A program made the translations under genes and the position numbers. A DNA stretch of 64,000 nucleotides from Chthonomonadaceae bacterium (GTDB lineage: Bacteria > Armatimonadota > Fimbriimonadia > Fimbriimonadales > Fimbriimonadaceae), in the NCBI GenBank assembly GCA_015709495.1, contig CP054189.1:2418001-2482000 (forward strand), written 5' to 3'. Positions 43,510 to 51,899 of the stretch are shown here, piece by piece (the stretch's first letter is position 1; each line of letters opens with the position of its first letter). The notes beneath the pieces were generated by a model, which was not told where the DNA came from, searched no databases, and saw nothing but the letters and a program-made list of their open reading frames with translations.

Positions 43510-44048
43510 TCGTAGGACTCCTCGGACTGGCCATGGCTATGTGCCAGCCGCAGGGAACGCTCGACCGAAGGGACCTTCCTCCGGTCGAGCGAAACTTCGC
43601 TTGTCCGTCGGGCACTTTCGTACTTCGGGTCTTCTCGGACCAAGATTGGAAGACAAGGGAGGCCATCGCCGAATTGCGCACGGGCAAGAAGCAGGTTTGG
43701 CGGCGAACTCTTCCCCACTCTTTCGGGCCTCGTGACGCGGTCGTCCTGTCCGACGGCAAGGTTGTGCTCTTCGACGAGTGGATCAACGTCGCTTCCAAGG
43801 TAGCAATCTCGCTCCTCGACGAAAGGGGCCAGACTGTGGCGACTTTCAGCTATGCGGAGGTGAAGAGGATCTCGGAACAGACCTCAAAGGACCTCACCCG
43901 AGGGGCGGCGCTCGGCCCGTATCACAAGGGAGCTTGGCTCTCGTCGAAACCCACGGTTTCGGGAAACCTCGTCGTCGTATCGGCAGGTAATGCTCTGCTC
44001 TCCCTTGATTGCCAGAAAGGTACGTTGAAGCGTTCCCACGAGCGGTAG
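43506..44048 (+). CDS. Putative lipoprotein of unknown function
   Basis: A 180-residue protein starting at GTG 43506, which overlaps the protease stop. Its N-terminus VGLLGLAMAMCQPQG has a lipobox-like Ala-Met-Cys. The remainder is a beta-rich domain (VVLSDGKVVLFDEWINVASKV, then LDERGQTVATF) resembling one face of a propeller or a KTN80-type repeat, but no family is named. Translational overlap with the PEP-CTERM protease suggests a joint role, for example an inhibitor or chaperone; that is inference. Confidence 0.6.
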   Translation: MIVGLLGLAMAMCQPQGTLDRRDLPPVERNFACPSGTFVLRVFSDQDWKTREAIAELRTGKKQVWRRTLPHSFGPRDAVVLSDGKVVLFDEWINVASKVAISLLDERGQTVATFSYAEVKRISEQTSKDLTRGAALGPYHKGAWLSSKPTVSGNLVVVSAGNALLSLDCQKGTLKRSHER

Positions 44049-44156
44049 GCTCGCGTTGGCTTCGGGCCCCCCGACGCCGCGTAGGGGCGAGGTGTGGGTC
44101 GGCCTTTCCAGGGGCACTTGGGAAGCTGCTGGCTCCCTGATTGAGTTCGGCTGCGC

Positions 44157-44162
44157 TACAAT
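44157..44162 (+). promoter_or_regulatory. -10 box of mntA-hepT
   Basis: TACAAT ends 6 nt before the mntA ATG at 44169 and no Shine-Dalgarno sequence lies between. This is the spacing expected of a leaderless transcript. Confidence 0.5.
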
Positions 44163-44168
44163 AGCCTC

Positions 44169-44483
44169 ATGCGAGCCGAACAGCTTCTGAGATCGAACCG
44201 AGAGTCTATCGAAGCCCTTTGCCGCAAGTACGCGGTCAAGCGGCTACGCCTGTTCGGATCGGCCCTCCGGGATGATTGGGACCCGGCTACGAGCGACCTC
44301 GACTTCCTTGCCGAATTCGGTCCCCCGGTTGGGATGAACGCCTTCGATCGCTACATGGGGCTCGTGCTCGACTTGGAAGCGCTTCTCGGGCGAAAGGCGG
44401 ACGTGGTGGACTGGAACGCCGCGAGCAACCCCTTCTTCAGGCGCCATGCAGAGCGCTCTGCCAAGGAGTTCTATGCGGCCTGA
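44169..44483 (+). CDS. mntA: MntA-type minimal nucleotidyltransferase antitoxin
   Basis: A 104-residue minimal nucleotidyltransferase. The catalytic motif is FGSALRDDWDPATSDLDFL: Gly30-Ser31 and Asp43, Asp45; the third acid may be in ADVVDW (Asp near 79). MntA antitoxins AMPylate the tyrosine of the HepT HEPN toxin and neutralise it. It is followed at once by hepT, which carries a premature stop. The gene itself looks intact. Confidence 0.88.
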   Translation: MRAEQLLRSNRESIEALCRKYAVKRLRLFGSALRDDWDPATSDLDFLAEFGPPVGMNAFDRYMGLVLDLEALLGRKADVVDWNAASNPFFRRHAERSAKEFYAA

Positions 44484-44829
44484 GACCGCCGCCGCACTCT
44501 TTGACATGAGCCGTGCGGCCGAGAGGATCGCCGAAGTTATGTATGGCGTCACGTTGGAGGGCTTTCGCTCGCAGTGGATCATTCAGTCCGCCGTGGAGCG
44601 GCAATTCGAGATTCTTGGCGAGGCGCTGGTCCGAGCGCGCGAATTCGAGCGGCCGATCTACGAGTGAATTCCGGATGCGGCTAAGATCATCGGTCTTCGC
44701 AATATCATCATCCATGGATACGATTCAGTCGATCCCGCGATTCTGTGGGCTATCGTTGAGGACCGGCTTGGCGAACTGCGCGCCCTGCTTGAAGCGCTTT
44801 TGGAGGAAGCGCGAAAACAAGGGCTCTAG
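44473..44829 (+). pseudogene. hepT: HepT-like HEPN toxin gene with in-frame stop
   Basis: The frame opens at ATG 44473 with AAGGAG upstream and overlaps mntA. It reads as a DUF86/HepT protein (AAERIAEVMYGVTLEGF, QSAVERQFEILGEALVRA) until TGA at 44665-44667, then continues in the same frame with IPDAAKIIGLRNIIIHGYDSVD to a natural stop at 44829. The RNase motif R-x4-H-x-Y (RNIIIHGY) lies after the TGA. The truncated 64-residue product would lack it. Readthrough or a sequencing error are alternatives. Confidence 0.85.
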
Positions 44830-44872
44830 ATTGGGCAGAGGAGCAGTTGAACCAATCGGCGGAGGAACTTGC

Positions 44873-44946
44873 GGCGGGTGGCCCGGATAGAGGATTGTGG
44901 CGGGTGCCCGAGGGGGGAAGGCGGGTGCCACGGATAGATGATTGTG
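44873..44946 (+). repeat. Imperfect 27-bp tandem pair
   Basis: Two 27-bp copies (44873-44899 and 44920-44946), both starting GGCGGGTG and ending ATTGTG, differ at three positions. They lie between hepT and the REP element in a gene-free stretch. Confidence 0.6.
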
Positions 44947-45022
44947 CTAACCGTGCCCACCAGGCTCCATAGGAACCGGAACTACGAGCACTTCCGAAAG
45001 CCGGTGAGCCGCGGGTGGTCAA

Positions 45023-45216
45023 CCCATGGGTCGCATTCACTTCCCGCGGGTGCCAGCCCAAACTCGTTTTGGGGTGCTCCGAGCGGGAGCCAACTCGCCG
45101 CTCTTCGCTGCGAACCTTTATTCGGCCGAGAGGCCGCCTGGACCGCCGGACCACGCAAGGAGGCGGTGAGCACCGCCCCATAGCAAGTTTGGGGTGGCAC
45201 CCGGATTGGGTCGCAC
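45023..45216 (-). mobile_element. RAYT-less REP/BIME-like element
   Basis: This 194-bp stretch is, in reverse orientation, a compact version of the ends of the RAYT unit at 60.5-61.6 kb. It contains the same modules in order: GTGCGACCC..GGGTGCCACCC (45192-45216), a CCCCA..TTTGGGG palindrome near 45174-45197, a spacer, the GGAGCACCCC..TTTGGG palindrome (45054-45080) and CACCCGCGGGAAGTGAAT (45023-45052). It has no open frame of its own. It looks like a non-autonomous deletion derivative mobilised or left by the same RAYT. Confidence 0.7.
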
Positions 45217-45614
45217 GCAGCCTCGCCATCGAACAGGTCGCAAAAAAGTGCACGGACAAACATCCGACGCTGGAACGACGGCTTCGTTCAGGAAATTGAG
45301 CGGCGGAGCAATGGCCAGATCGAGCATCGCCTGCTGTTCCACGACCCAACGATCCCCGGCGGGATCGCGATTGGCATTGTCTGCACCAACTTGCAGATTC
45401 GCCGCGCTGAACGAAGGAGCCGGAGACTACCTCCCTTCCAAAGGCGGTTTCTGCTGGAAACAAGACTGCTTGGTGGACATAGGGATTCGAAAACCCGTTT
45501 TGCGCGGCGCGTTCTGGACCTGGAACGAATCGAGAAGTGGCGCGAAGCCCGGAAACCTGATAGAATGGGCACGAGTCTCGTCTCCTGCGCTATCGGCCTT
45601 GGGGAGAGGAAGTC
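45217..45614. other. 398-bp intergenic stretch with no supported gene
   Basis: Several overlapping frames are open on both strands, but none has a ribosome-binding site, a family motif or coding-like composition that would separate it from the rest. It separates the REP element from the DUF5671-like gene; TAGAAT at 45562-45567 may be that gene's -10 box. Confidence 0.5.
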
Positions 45615-46262
45615 GTGAGCCAAGAACTGACACATTTCGTTCGCGCGGCGCTCGAAAAGGGCGCGGGCCGCGAGCAGATTCGGGCCGCCTTGATGCAATC
45701 GGGTTGGCCCACCGACGAGATCGACGACGCGCTCGCAAAATACGCCGACGTCGACTTCCCCGTTCCGGTTCCGGTTCGGCGGACTTCGGGATCAGCCGGA
45801 GAGGCCTTTCTCTACCTCGTGACGTTCTTCCTGCTTTATACGTGGGTGATCTCTCTCGGCAACCTTCTGGCCGGACTGATCGACCGCCTGATTCCGGATC
45901 TGAACAAAGAATTCAATATGTACGCGAGCGGCGATGATTCGATGCGTTGGCTGGTCGCCTCCATCGTGGTGTCGTTCCCCGCGTGGTGTCTCCTGACTTC
46001 ATCCCACCTGAGAAGCTACGCCCACGACCCGGAGCGTCGCGCGTCGCCCGTGCGAAGGTGGCTAACCTATCTCACGCTATTCGTGGCGGCGACCGTGTTG
46101 GTCGTCACGTTGATCGTTCTCGTCGCCGAGTCCCTCGGTGGTGACTCCTTCCTGAGAACGGCGCTCAAATCGGCCATTGTGCTCGCCCTTGCGGGAGGGG
46201 TGTTCTTCTTCTACCGATGGGAGCTGCGGATCGGGGACAAGCAACAAGGCGGCGGGAGATGA
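45615..46262 (+). CDS. DUF5671-like membrane protein
   Basis: A 215-residue protein. Residues 1-45 form a UBA-like three-helix region common ahead of DUF5671 (FVRAALEKGAGREQIRAALMQSGW). Then come four hydrophobic spans with FLYLVTFFLLYTWVISLGNLL and LIDRLIPD, typical of DUF5671. The function is unknown. The start is GTG 45615 after GAGGAAG. It overlaps the next gene by 4 bp (ATGA). Confidence 0.85.
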   Translation: MSQELTHFVRAALEKGAGREQIRAALMQSGWPTDEIDDALAKYADVDFPVPVPVRRTSGSAGEAFLYLVTFFLLYTWVISLGNLLAGLIDRLIPDLNKEFNMYASGDDSMRWLVASIVVSFPAWCLLTSSHLRSYAHDPERRASPVRRWLTYLTLFVAATVLVVTLIVLVAESLGGDSFLRTALKSAIVLALAGGVFFFYRWELRIGDKQQGGGR

Positions 46263-46711
46263 AACCCGCAACCCCCGGCGCGATCAGGCTGCTCGGGTGG
46301 CTCGCAATCCTCGCGGTTGTTTCTGCGATCGTACTGGCGTTCCTCGAGATTGGGAGTCCGGCCGACGCTCGAAGGGACCGTTCCGACGCGATTCGAGTTG
46401 AACGACTCTGGAGCATAGCGTCCGCGGTTCGCTCCTACTACTCGGAGCAAAAGAAGCTCCCTGCGAACTTGGCCGAACTCGCAAGAAAGGACTATTGGAG
46501 CCGTTCCAACGAAGAAGACCCCATCACGAAGAAGCCCTTTGAGTACCGCATCGTCGATGAAACGCAGTTCGAACTCTGCGCCACATTTGAAATGGACTGG
46601 ACCCTCGATCGGGCGCGCAAGAAGGGGCTGTTGTACTGGGAACCACTGCCGTTCGCCGAACACAAGAAGGGACGACAGTGCTTCACGCTGAGCGCAAAGA
46701 AAGCGGATTGA
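46259..46711 (+). CDS. Single-span protein with pseudopilin-like C-domain
   Basis: A 150-residue protein with one N-terminal transmembrane helix (LLGWLAILAVVSAIVLAFLE) and a soluble domain, YYSEQKKLPANLAELARKDYW...DPITKKPFEYRI, which resembles the C-terminal part of GspG-type pseudopilins (spaced Y-x-x-x-x-x-L-P-x-x-L and DP-x-T-x-x-P-x-x-Y). No prepilin cleavage site precedes the helix. It is co-translated with the DUF5671-like gene. Confidence 0.65.
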   Translation: MKPATPGAIRLLGWLAILAVVSAIVLAFLEIGSPADARRDRSDAIRVERLWSIASAVRSYYSEQKKLPANLAELARKDYWSRSNEEDPITKKPFEYRIVDETQFELCATFEMDWTLDRARKKGLLYWEPLPFAEHKKGRQCFTLSAKKAD

Positions 46712-46729
46712 AGTCGGGTTGAGAGTGGC

Positions 46730-47992
46730 TTATTCCCCGAAGCGCGATTCCCGTTCGAGCGATGCCCGGTGATCGGGGTGCGCGATGTCGATCAAGGCCC
46801 GGGCTCTCTGGCGGAGGTTCTTCCCATAAAGGTTGGCCGCGCCATACTCCGTCACGACCCAATGGACGTTCGCGCGAGTCGTCACCACCCCTGCGCCCGG
46901 CTTCAGCCTCGCCACGATCCTTGACTCGCCTCGGCGCGTGATCGAGGGCAGGGCGATGATCGGCTTGCCGCCCTCCGAAACCGAGGCGCCCCGGATGAAG
47001 TCCATCTGGCCCCCGACTCCTGAATAAATCCGGTCGCCAATCGAGTCGGCGCAGACCTGCCCGGTTAGGTCCACTTCGATCGCGCTGTTGATCGCGGTCA
47101 CCTTGGGGTTACGGCGAATCACGCTCACGTCGTTGACATACCCCACATCGAGCAGCGCCACCTGTGGGTTGTCGTCGACGAAATCGTACAGCCGCCGCGA
47201 ACCCAGCACGAACGAAGCGGTCAGCTTCCCCGGATGGACGCGCTTCATTCGACCTGTGACTACGCCGCGTTCCACCAAGTCCACAACTCCATCCGAGAAC
47301 ATCTCCGAATGAACTCCGAGGTCCTTGTGCGACGTGAGCGAAGCCAACACCGCATCGGGGATGTCGCCGATTCCCATCTGGAGCGTGGCGCCGTCTTCGA
47401 TGAGTTCGGCGCAGTGGCGGCCGATGGCTTCGGCAACCTGGCCCGGGGTTCCGGGATTGTGCTCAGGCAGGGGTTCGTCGGATTCTACGACGGCGTTGAG
47501 GTTGGAAAGGTGAATGAGTCCGTCCCCATGAGTCCGCGGCATGAAGCGGTTGACCTGGGCGATTACGAACTTGGCCGCCAGAACCGCCGCGCGGCAAGCT
47601 TCCACCGACACGCCGAGCGAGCAGAAGCCGTGTTTGTCCGGTGGAGAAACCTGAATGAGGGCCGCGTCGAGCGGCAGAATCCCGTTGCGAAACAGCGCCG
47701 GAACCTCGCTCAAGAACACGGGCACGAAGTCGGCTCGTCCCTCGTTGACGGCATCGCGCACGTTGGGCGCGACGAAGAGGGCATTGACCCGAAACCTTCC
47801 TTGCATATTGGGTCCCGCATAGGGTGCGGGCCCTTCGGTGTGCAGGTGGACGACTTCAACGTCTCGAAGATCCGTTCGCTGGGAGAGCGCGCGAACGAGA
47901 GCCTGAGGGGTCGCCGCCATCCCGTGTACATAGACTCGGCTCCCGGAAGTGATTGAGCTGACGGCTTGCTCGGCGGATAAGTGGGAGGACAC
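46730..47992 (-). CDS. Acetyl-CoA hydrolase/transferase (CoA-transferase)
   Basis: A 420-residue class I CoA-transferase of the ACH1/4-hydroxybutyrate CoA-transferase family. It has the N-terminal RVYVHGMAATPQALVRAL, QVSPPDKHGFCSLGVSV, LQMGIGDIPDAVL and the catalytic glutamate in LGVHSEMFSDG; GGQMDFIRGA and TEYGAANLYGKNLRQRA complete the C-terminal domain. It moves CoA between acetate and another short acyl group in the cytoplasm. It starts at GTG 47992. No metabolic neighbour reveals its partner acid. Confidence 0.92.
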   Translation of the reverse strand: MSSHLSAEQAVSSITSGSRVYVHGMAATPQALVRALSQRTDLRDVEVVHLHTEGPAPYAGPNMQGRFRVNALFVAPNVRDAVNEGRADFVPVFLSEVPALFRNGILPLDAALIQVSPPDKHGFCSLGVSVEACRAAVLAAKFVIAQVNRFMPRTHGDGLIHLSNLNAVVESDEPLPEHNPGTPGQVAEAIGRHCAELIEDGATLQMGIGDIPDAVLASLTSHKDLGVHSEMFSDGVVDLVERGVVTGRMKRVHPGKLTASFVLGSRRLYDFVDDNPQVALLDVGYVNDVSVIRRNPKVTAINSAIEVDLTGQVCADSIGDRIYSGVGGQMDFIRGASVSEGGKPIIALPSITRRGESRIVARLKPGAGVVTTRANVHWVVTEYGAANLYGKNLRQRARALIDIAHPDHRASLERESRFGE

Positions 47993-48104
47993 TCCTGGAT
48001 TGTATCTGGTGGGCGCCCAGTTTCAGTCGAGAATGCGCGCGGATCAAGCCTCTTGCGTCGTCGAGGACCGACCCGTCCGCTTACTTCTTTGGCCTGTGTC
48101 CCGG

Positions 48105-48722
48105 CTATTTCTTGCGAAACCGAAGGGCGAGCGCTCCCCATGCGAGACCAATCAGCGATGTCGGTTCCGGCACCGCGCTGAGTTCGACGTTGTCCAGATT
48201 GTAACTGACGTCGGTGTTTCCGGCCCCGCCGTTCGTGCGATTATCGAGTTCACCGGCGAAGATGACTGTATGGCTGGTCGATGTGGCGGTGAAGGAAACG
48301 CTCGACCGCACATACGTTGCGACCAAGCGCTCGCCAAAGAAGAGAGCGCCCGCATAGGTTTGATCGTCGAGAAATACACCGAAGGAGCGTCCAGTTCCCG
48401 ACCCGGAGTAGTTGACACGAAGCTTCCAGTCCCAGGCTATTGTGTATGTTTCGCCGATTTGAAGGCCCGAGACGGTCTGGGAAGCGGTGGGATCGAAAGA
48501 AGTGCTTCCGTTGCTTTCGAGTCGGCTGCTCTTACCAGGGTTGCCGTTGGTCTCAACCCCACAGTAGTTCTCAAAGATCCACCCTCCCTCAACCTTGGGA
48601 GTGCCCGGAACCGAATTGCCGATGCTCAGGGCTTCAAAGTCCCCGTTCAAGACGAGGTTCTGGGCGGATACCGAGGCGAAGAGCACCCCGATTGCTGCGA
48701 GAACAAAGGAACGACTGACCAT
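48105..48722 (-). CDS. PEP-CTERM sorting-domain protein
   Basis: A 205-residue exported protein. The start ATG at 48722 was chosen because GGAGG lies just upstream and the signal peptide begins there (VSRSFVLAAIGVLFASVSA). The body begins NLVLNGDFEAL, the start of a galactose-binding-like beta sandwich (DUF642-like choice-of-anchor type), and ends YNLDNVELSAVPEPTS, a hydrophobic span and FRKK. It may bind surface glycans. Confidence 0.88.
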   Translation of the reverse strand: MVSRSFVLAAIGVLFASVSAQNLVLNGDFEALSIGNSVPGTPKVEGGWIFENYCGVETNGNPGKSSRLESNGSTSFDPTASQTVSGLQIGETYTIAWDWKLRVNYSGSGTGRSFGVFLDDQTYAGALFFGERLVATYVRSSVSFTATSTSHTVIFAGELDNRTNGGAGNTDVSYNLDNVELSAVPEPTSLIGLAWGALALRFRKK

Positions 48723-49090
48723 CACGAATCCTCCGAAACGGCGCGATGCGCGCACGTATGTCTTTATTGACTCTGAAGGGCAAGATTGTGACCAAAAGCG
48801 TTCGATGGGATCTCAATCCCCGCAAAGATAGTTGAGTGCCCTTAGGGCGAGGACCTGCCGATAACCATGTGAAAGGCCAAATTGGGGCATCCGTCTCCGC
48901 GTCGCTGACCGGATCGACATTCAAGCGAGTGCAACGTATCCCAGGTACCGGGAAGGGGGCATGCGCCCGACTCGGACCTCCCATAACTTCGTCACTCTTA
49001 GCCCTGCGTCGCCAATCGCGGGCCCAAATCGTTGGGGCGTCGTCCCATTAGGGATGACGCCCCAGAAACGCACCGCTCTTGGGACTCGGA
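48723..49090. other. 368-bp intergenic stretch
   Basis: It holds the 5' leader and promoter of the PEP-CTERM gene at 48105-48722 and, near its right end, the stem-loop 49034-49063. No supported gene was found on either strand. Confidence 0.55.
49034..49063 (-). terminator. Strong stem-loop after PEP-CTERM gene
   Basis: A 13-bp arm, GGGGCGTC-GTCCC, pairs almost perfectly with GGGAT-GACGCCCC across ATTA. It lies 28 bp beyond the stop of the minus-strand PEP-CTERM gene. The T-tract is weak (CAACGATTTG), so termination is probable, not certain. Confidence 0.6.
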
Positions 49091-49693
49091 CTACGCCTTG
49101 CGTCGGCGAATCAGAGCGGCCAAGCCCAGGCCGAGAGTGGCGAGGGTCGCCGGTTCAGGAACGGCCGACGTGAAGCCGCCGTAGCTGAAAATCTGGTCGT
49201 CGCCGTTGTAGCCTAGATTGTACGGTCCCCAATCGCCTTCACGGTCCGCGACGAAGCGCTTGGCCGAGGTGTCGAGCGAGGTCGACGTGTAAGAGAATCC
49301 TCCGACGGTCTCGCCCATGCCGACGCCGTTCGGCGTCGAACCCGGCCACGGGTCGCTCGAAGACCACGAGATGGCAACGTAGAGTTGACCCTCAGGAGCG
49401 TCGATGTCGCCAGCAGGCGTCCCTTCATAGTAGTCCCAGCCGACATGGCCGCCATCGCCAAACGGGGTTCCCGCAGCGGCCCCTGGAGCGACGTTCATAT
49501 ACACCACGACCCACCAAATCGGCAGAGGCTCCGCAGAATTGGTGAGGGAGTAGTTGTACGTGTACGTTCCGTTGCCGTTGTCGACGATGGTCTCCATCAG
49601 GTTCAGAACGCCCGAAGCGCTCGAGACCCATGCAACCTGTGCCGACGAGATCGCTGCCATCGCCATCAGAGGCAGCACAATGAACTTCTTCAT
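49091..49693 (-). CDS. PEP-CTERM sorting-domain protein
   Basis: A 200-residue exported protein with signal peptide (KFIVLPLMAMAAISSAQ), a Trp/Gly/Asp-rich beta body, and C-terminal VPEPAT, hydrophobic span, IRRRKA. AAAGGAGC lies 9 nt before the ATG. It is a single-gene unit ending in the stem-loop at 49034. The binding target is unknown. Confidence 0.88.
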   Translation of the reverse strand: MKKFIVLPLMAMAAISSAQVAWVSSASGVLNLMETIVDNGNGTYTYNYSLTNSAEPLPIWWVVVYMNVAPGAAAGTPFGDGGHVGWDYYEGTPAGDIDAPEGQLYVAISWSSSDPWPGSTPNGVGMGETVGGFSYTSTSLDTSAKRFVADREGDWGPYNLGYNGDDQIFSYGGFTSAVPEPATLATLGLGLAALIRRRKA

Positions 49694-50647
49694 ATTCTAA
49701 TTGCTCCTTTTGCTTTCGAGTGACACAAGTCACGCAGCAGAAATACGAAACTATACTACTTTACAGGAACTTCCATTCCAACGGGAATTTTGGGGAGGGA
49801 AACCAGTATTTTTGTCAGTGGAAAGAGAGTGCGAGCGCCTGCACCGTGACATCCAGCCGCAAGAGGCTCGAAGGTCAGTCCCCGGCCCTGCGACTCCTGT
49901 CGAGCCCATCCGCCACCTTAGAATCGGCTACTTGCCCTTCGCTGCAGATTGAGCTTCCACGAACGGCTTGATGTAGGCCTGCGCCTTCTCCCGACTGAGG
50001 ATATCGGGGGCGGCGAACTCGGGCAGTCCCTTCTTGGTGCGAAGAACCGCCATTTTTCGGCGGGACTCGCTCGCGTACCTATGGGCCTTCGCGAGCACCC
50101 GGGCACACTCCTGAGGCGCATGGAAGCCCATTCCGTTGTTGGCGGCCACGTAGTCCCAATACATCTGCCCCAGGCTCACCAGCTTCCTCACCTCTTCAAG
50201 TTCTCCGTCCGCGATTCCGCTGCGCCAGCCGTCGCCGATCTCCAGGTGAGCCAGCGTGATCTCGCTCTCCGCCGCTTCGAGGAGTTCCTTGTTCTTGTCC
50301 TGGATCGAGATCACGCGGGTCTTGATCTCGTTCTCGGACCATTTGTGGCACACCTGGCACGAGTTCTGGAGGTTTTCGAGCGGGCTCCGAATCTGGTGAT
50401 CGGTGTACTTGATGCCGCCTTCTGAGACATAGGGCATGTGGCAATCCGCGCAGCTCACTCCTCGGAACGCATGGATGCCCTGCATATACACCTCGTAGTC
50501 GGGGTGCTGCATCTTGATCATTTTCGCGCCCGAGATCGCATGAGTCCAATCGACGTGGCCGGTTCGTTCGTAGTACTCTTCCATGCCCTCGATGGTTATT
50601 CCGTCGTCCCAAGGGAAGGTCAAATACTTCTCCTTCTCGCCTTTGAA

Positions 50648-50679
50648 GTAATACTGGCTCCTCGCTGTTTGGTGTGGGT
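50648..50679. repeat. Left target duplication and IS inverted repeat
   Basis: GTAATACT (50648-50655) is the target duplication. The left inverted repeat begins GGCTCCTCGCTG and runs 24 bp (50656-50679), identical to the right end. Confidence 0.95.
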
Positions 50680-51899
50680 TGGCGTAATCTGATGGGATGC
50701 AACCGACCGAGTTATTTGCTCTTGGCCTTGGGCTAACGCCCCCTTGGAAGATCGTGGACATCGAGTTCATTGACGGTGAGGTTCACATCAAGGTGGACTT
50801 TGAACGCGGGGCCAGGTTTGGCGGGCTTGAGGTTCACGACACTTCCGAGCGGAAGTGGCGGCACCTAAACTTCTTCAAGTATCCGTGCTTCATTCATGCC
50901 AGGGTGCCTCGGGTCATCGGCAAGGACGGGAAGGTGGCCACGGTTCAGGTTCCCTGGGCCCATGCGGGCAGCGGCTTCACGATGGACTTTGAAGCGCATG
51001 CGATCGAGCTCGTTTCCCAGATGCCTGTGGCGCCGGCGGCCAGGCTCCTGAGACTGTCTGACACCCGGCTCTGGCGGCTCATCCATCAATACGTGAAGCG
51101 AACCCGAGACGCCCTGGGCATCGGCCAGCCGACAAGGATCGGGGTGGACGAGACGGCGGCAAGGCGCGGCCACGACTACATCACGGTCTTCGTGGACTTG
51201 GATGCCCGGCGCGTTCTGTATGCCTGCCAGGGGAGAAGCGGTTCTGCCCTTTTCGAGTTCAAAGCGTTCCTCAAGGCCAAAGGCGCGGACCCCGCCAAGG
51301 TGCAGGCCTTCACCTGCGACATGGGACCGGCGTTCCTTGGCGGCATCGCGCAGGCCTTCCCCCAAGCAAGCGTGACGCTCGACCGCTACCACCTTGTGGC
51401 CCTTCTGACAAGGGCGGTCGATGAAACGAGAAAAGCCGAAACCAAGAAGGCGACGAAGTTCAAACGAACCCGCTGGCTCTGGCTCAAGAACCCAACCAAC
51501 CTCTCAGAGAAAGAGAAGCTGAGCCTCCAAGAGCTTCTGGAAGAGAACGCCTTTCCCCTCACCGGAAAAGCCTACGGTCTCAGACTGGCTTTCCAGGAAC
51601 TCTTCAAAGTCCCCAGATGCCAGGCGCAGACCGCATTCTACGAGTGGATCGGCATGGCCCTCGCCTCAGATATCCACGCCGTCGTCGAGGTCGCCGTCAC
51701 CTTCTTCAATGCGGCGGACAAGATCTTGAGGTGGTTCGAAACCCGAATCTCCAACGGATTCCTGGAAGGCCTCCACAGCGTTCTGCAGGCAGCCAAAAAC
51801 AAAGCGCGAGGCTACAGCAACCCTCAAAACCTCATCGCCATGAGCTACCTGCTGCACGGAAAGCTACGACCCGCTACCCACACCAAACAGCGAGGAGCC
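50656..51899 (+). mobile_element. ISL3-family insertion sequence, 1244 bp
   Basis: The element is bounded by 24-bp perfect inverted repeats starting GGCTCCTCGCTG and flanked by 8-bp direct repeats GTAATACT, the duplication length typical of ISL3. It carries one transposase gene and sits inside nrfA in the opposite orientation. Identical ends and an unmutated duplication indicate a recent insertion. Confidence 0.95.
50685..50690 (+). promoter_or_regulatory. Candidate -10 box of the transposase gene
   Basis: TAATCT ends 6 nt before the transposase ATG, inside the left IS end. There is no Shine-Dalgarno sequence between it and the start codon. Confidence 0.4.

Noticed and set aside
45194-45937. 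A 247-codon plus-strand open frame beginning in the REP element
   Set aside because: Its second half lies in another frame of the DUF5671-like gene, and there is no ribosome-binding site or motif.
50656-51899. The split nrfA as two separate functional genes
   Set aside because: The halves share one target duplication and join in frame; the C-terminal piece has no signal peptide or plausible start of its own.
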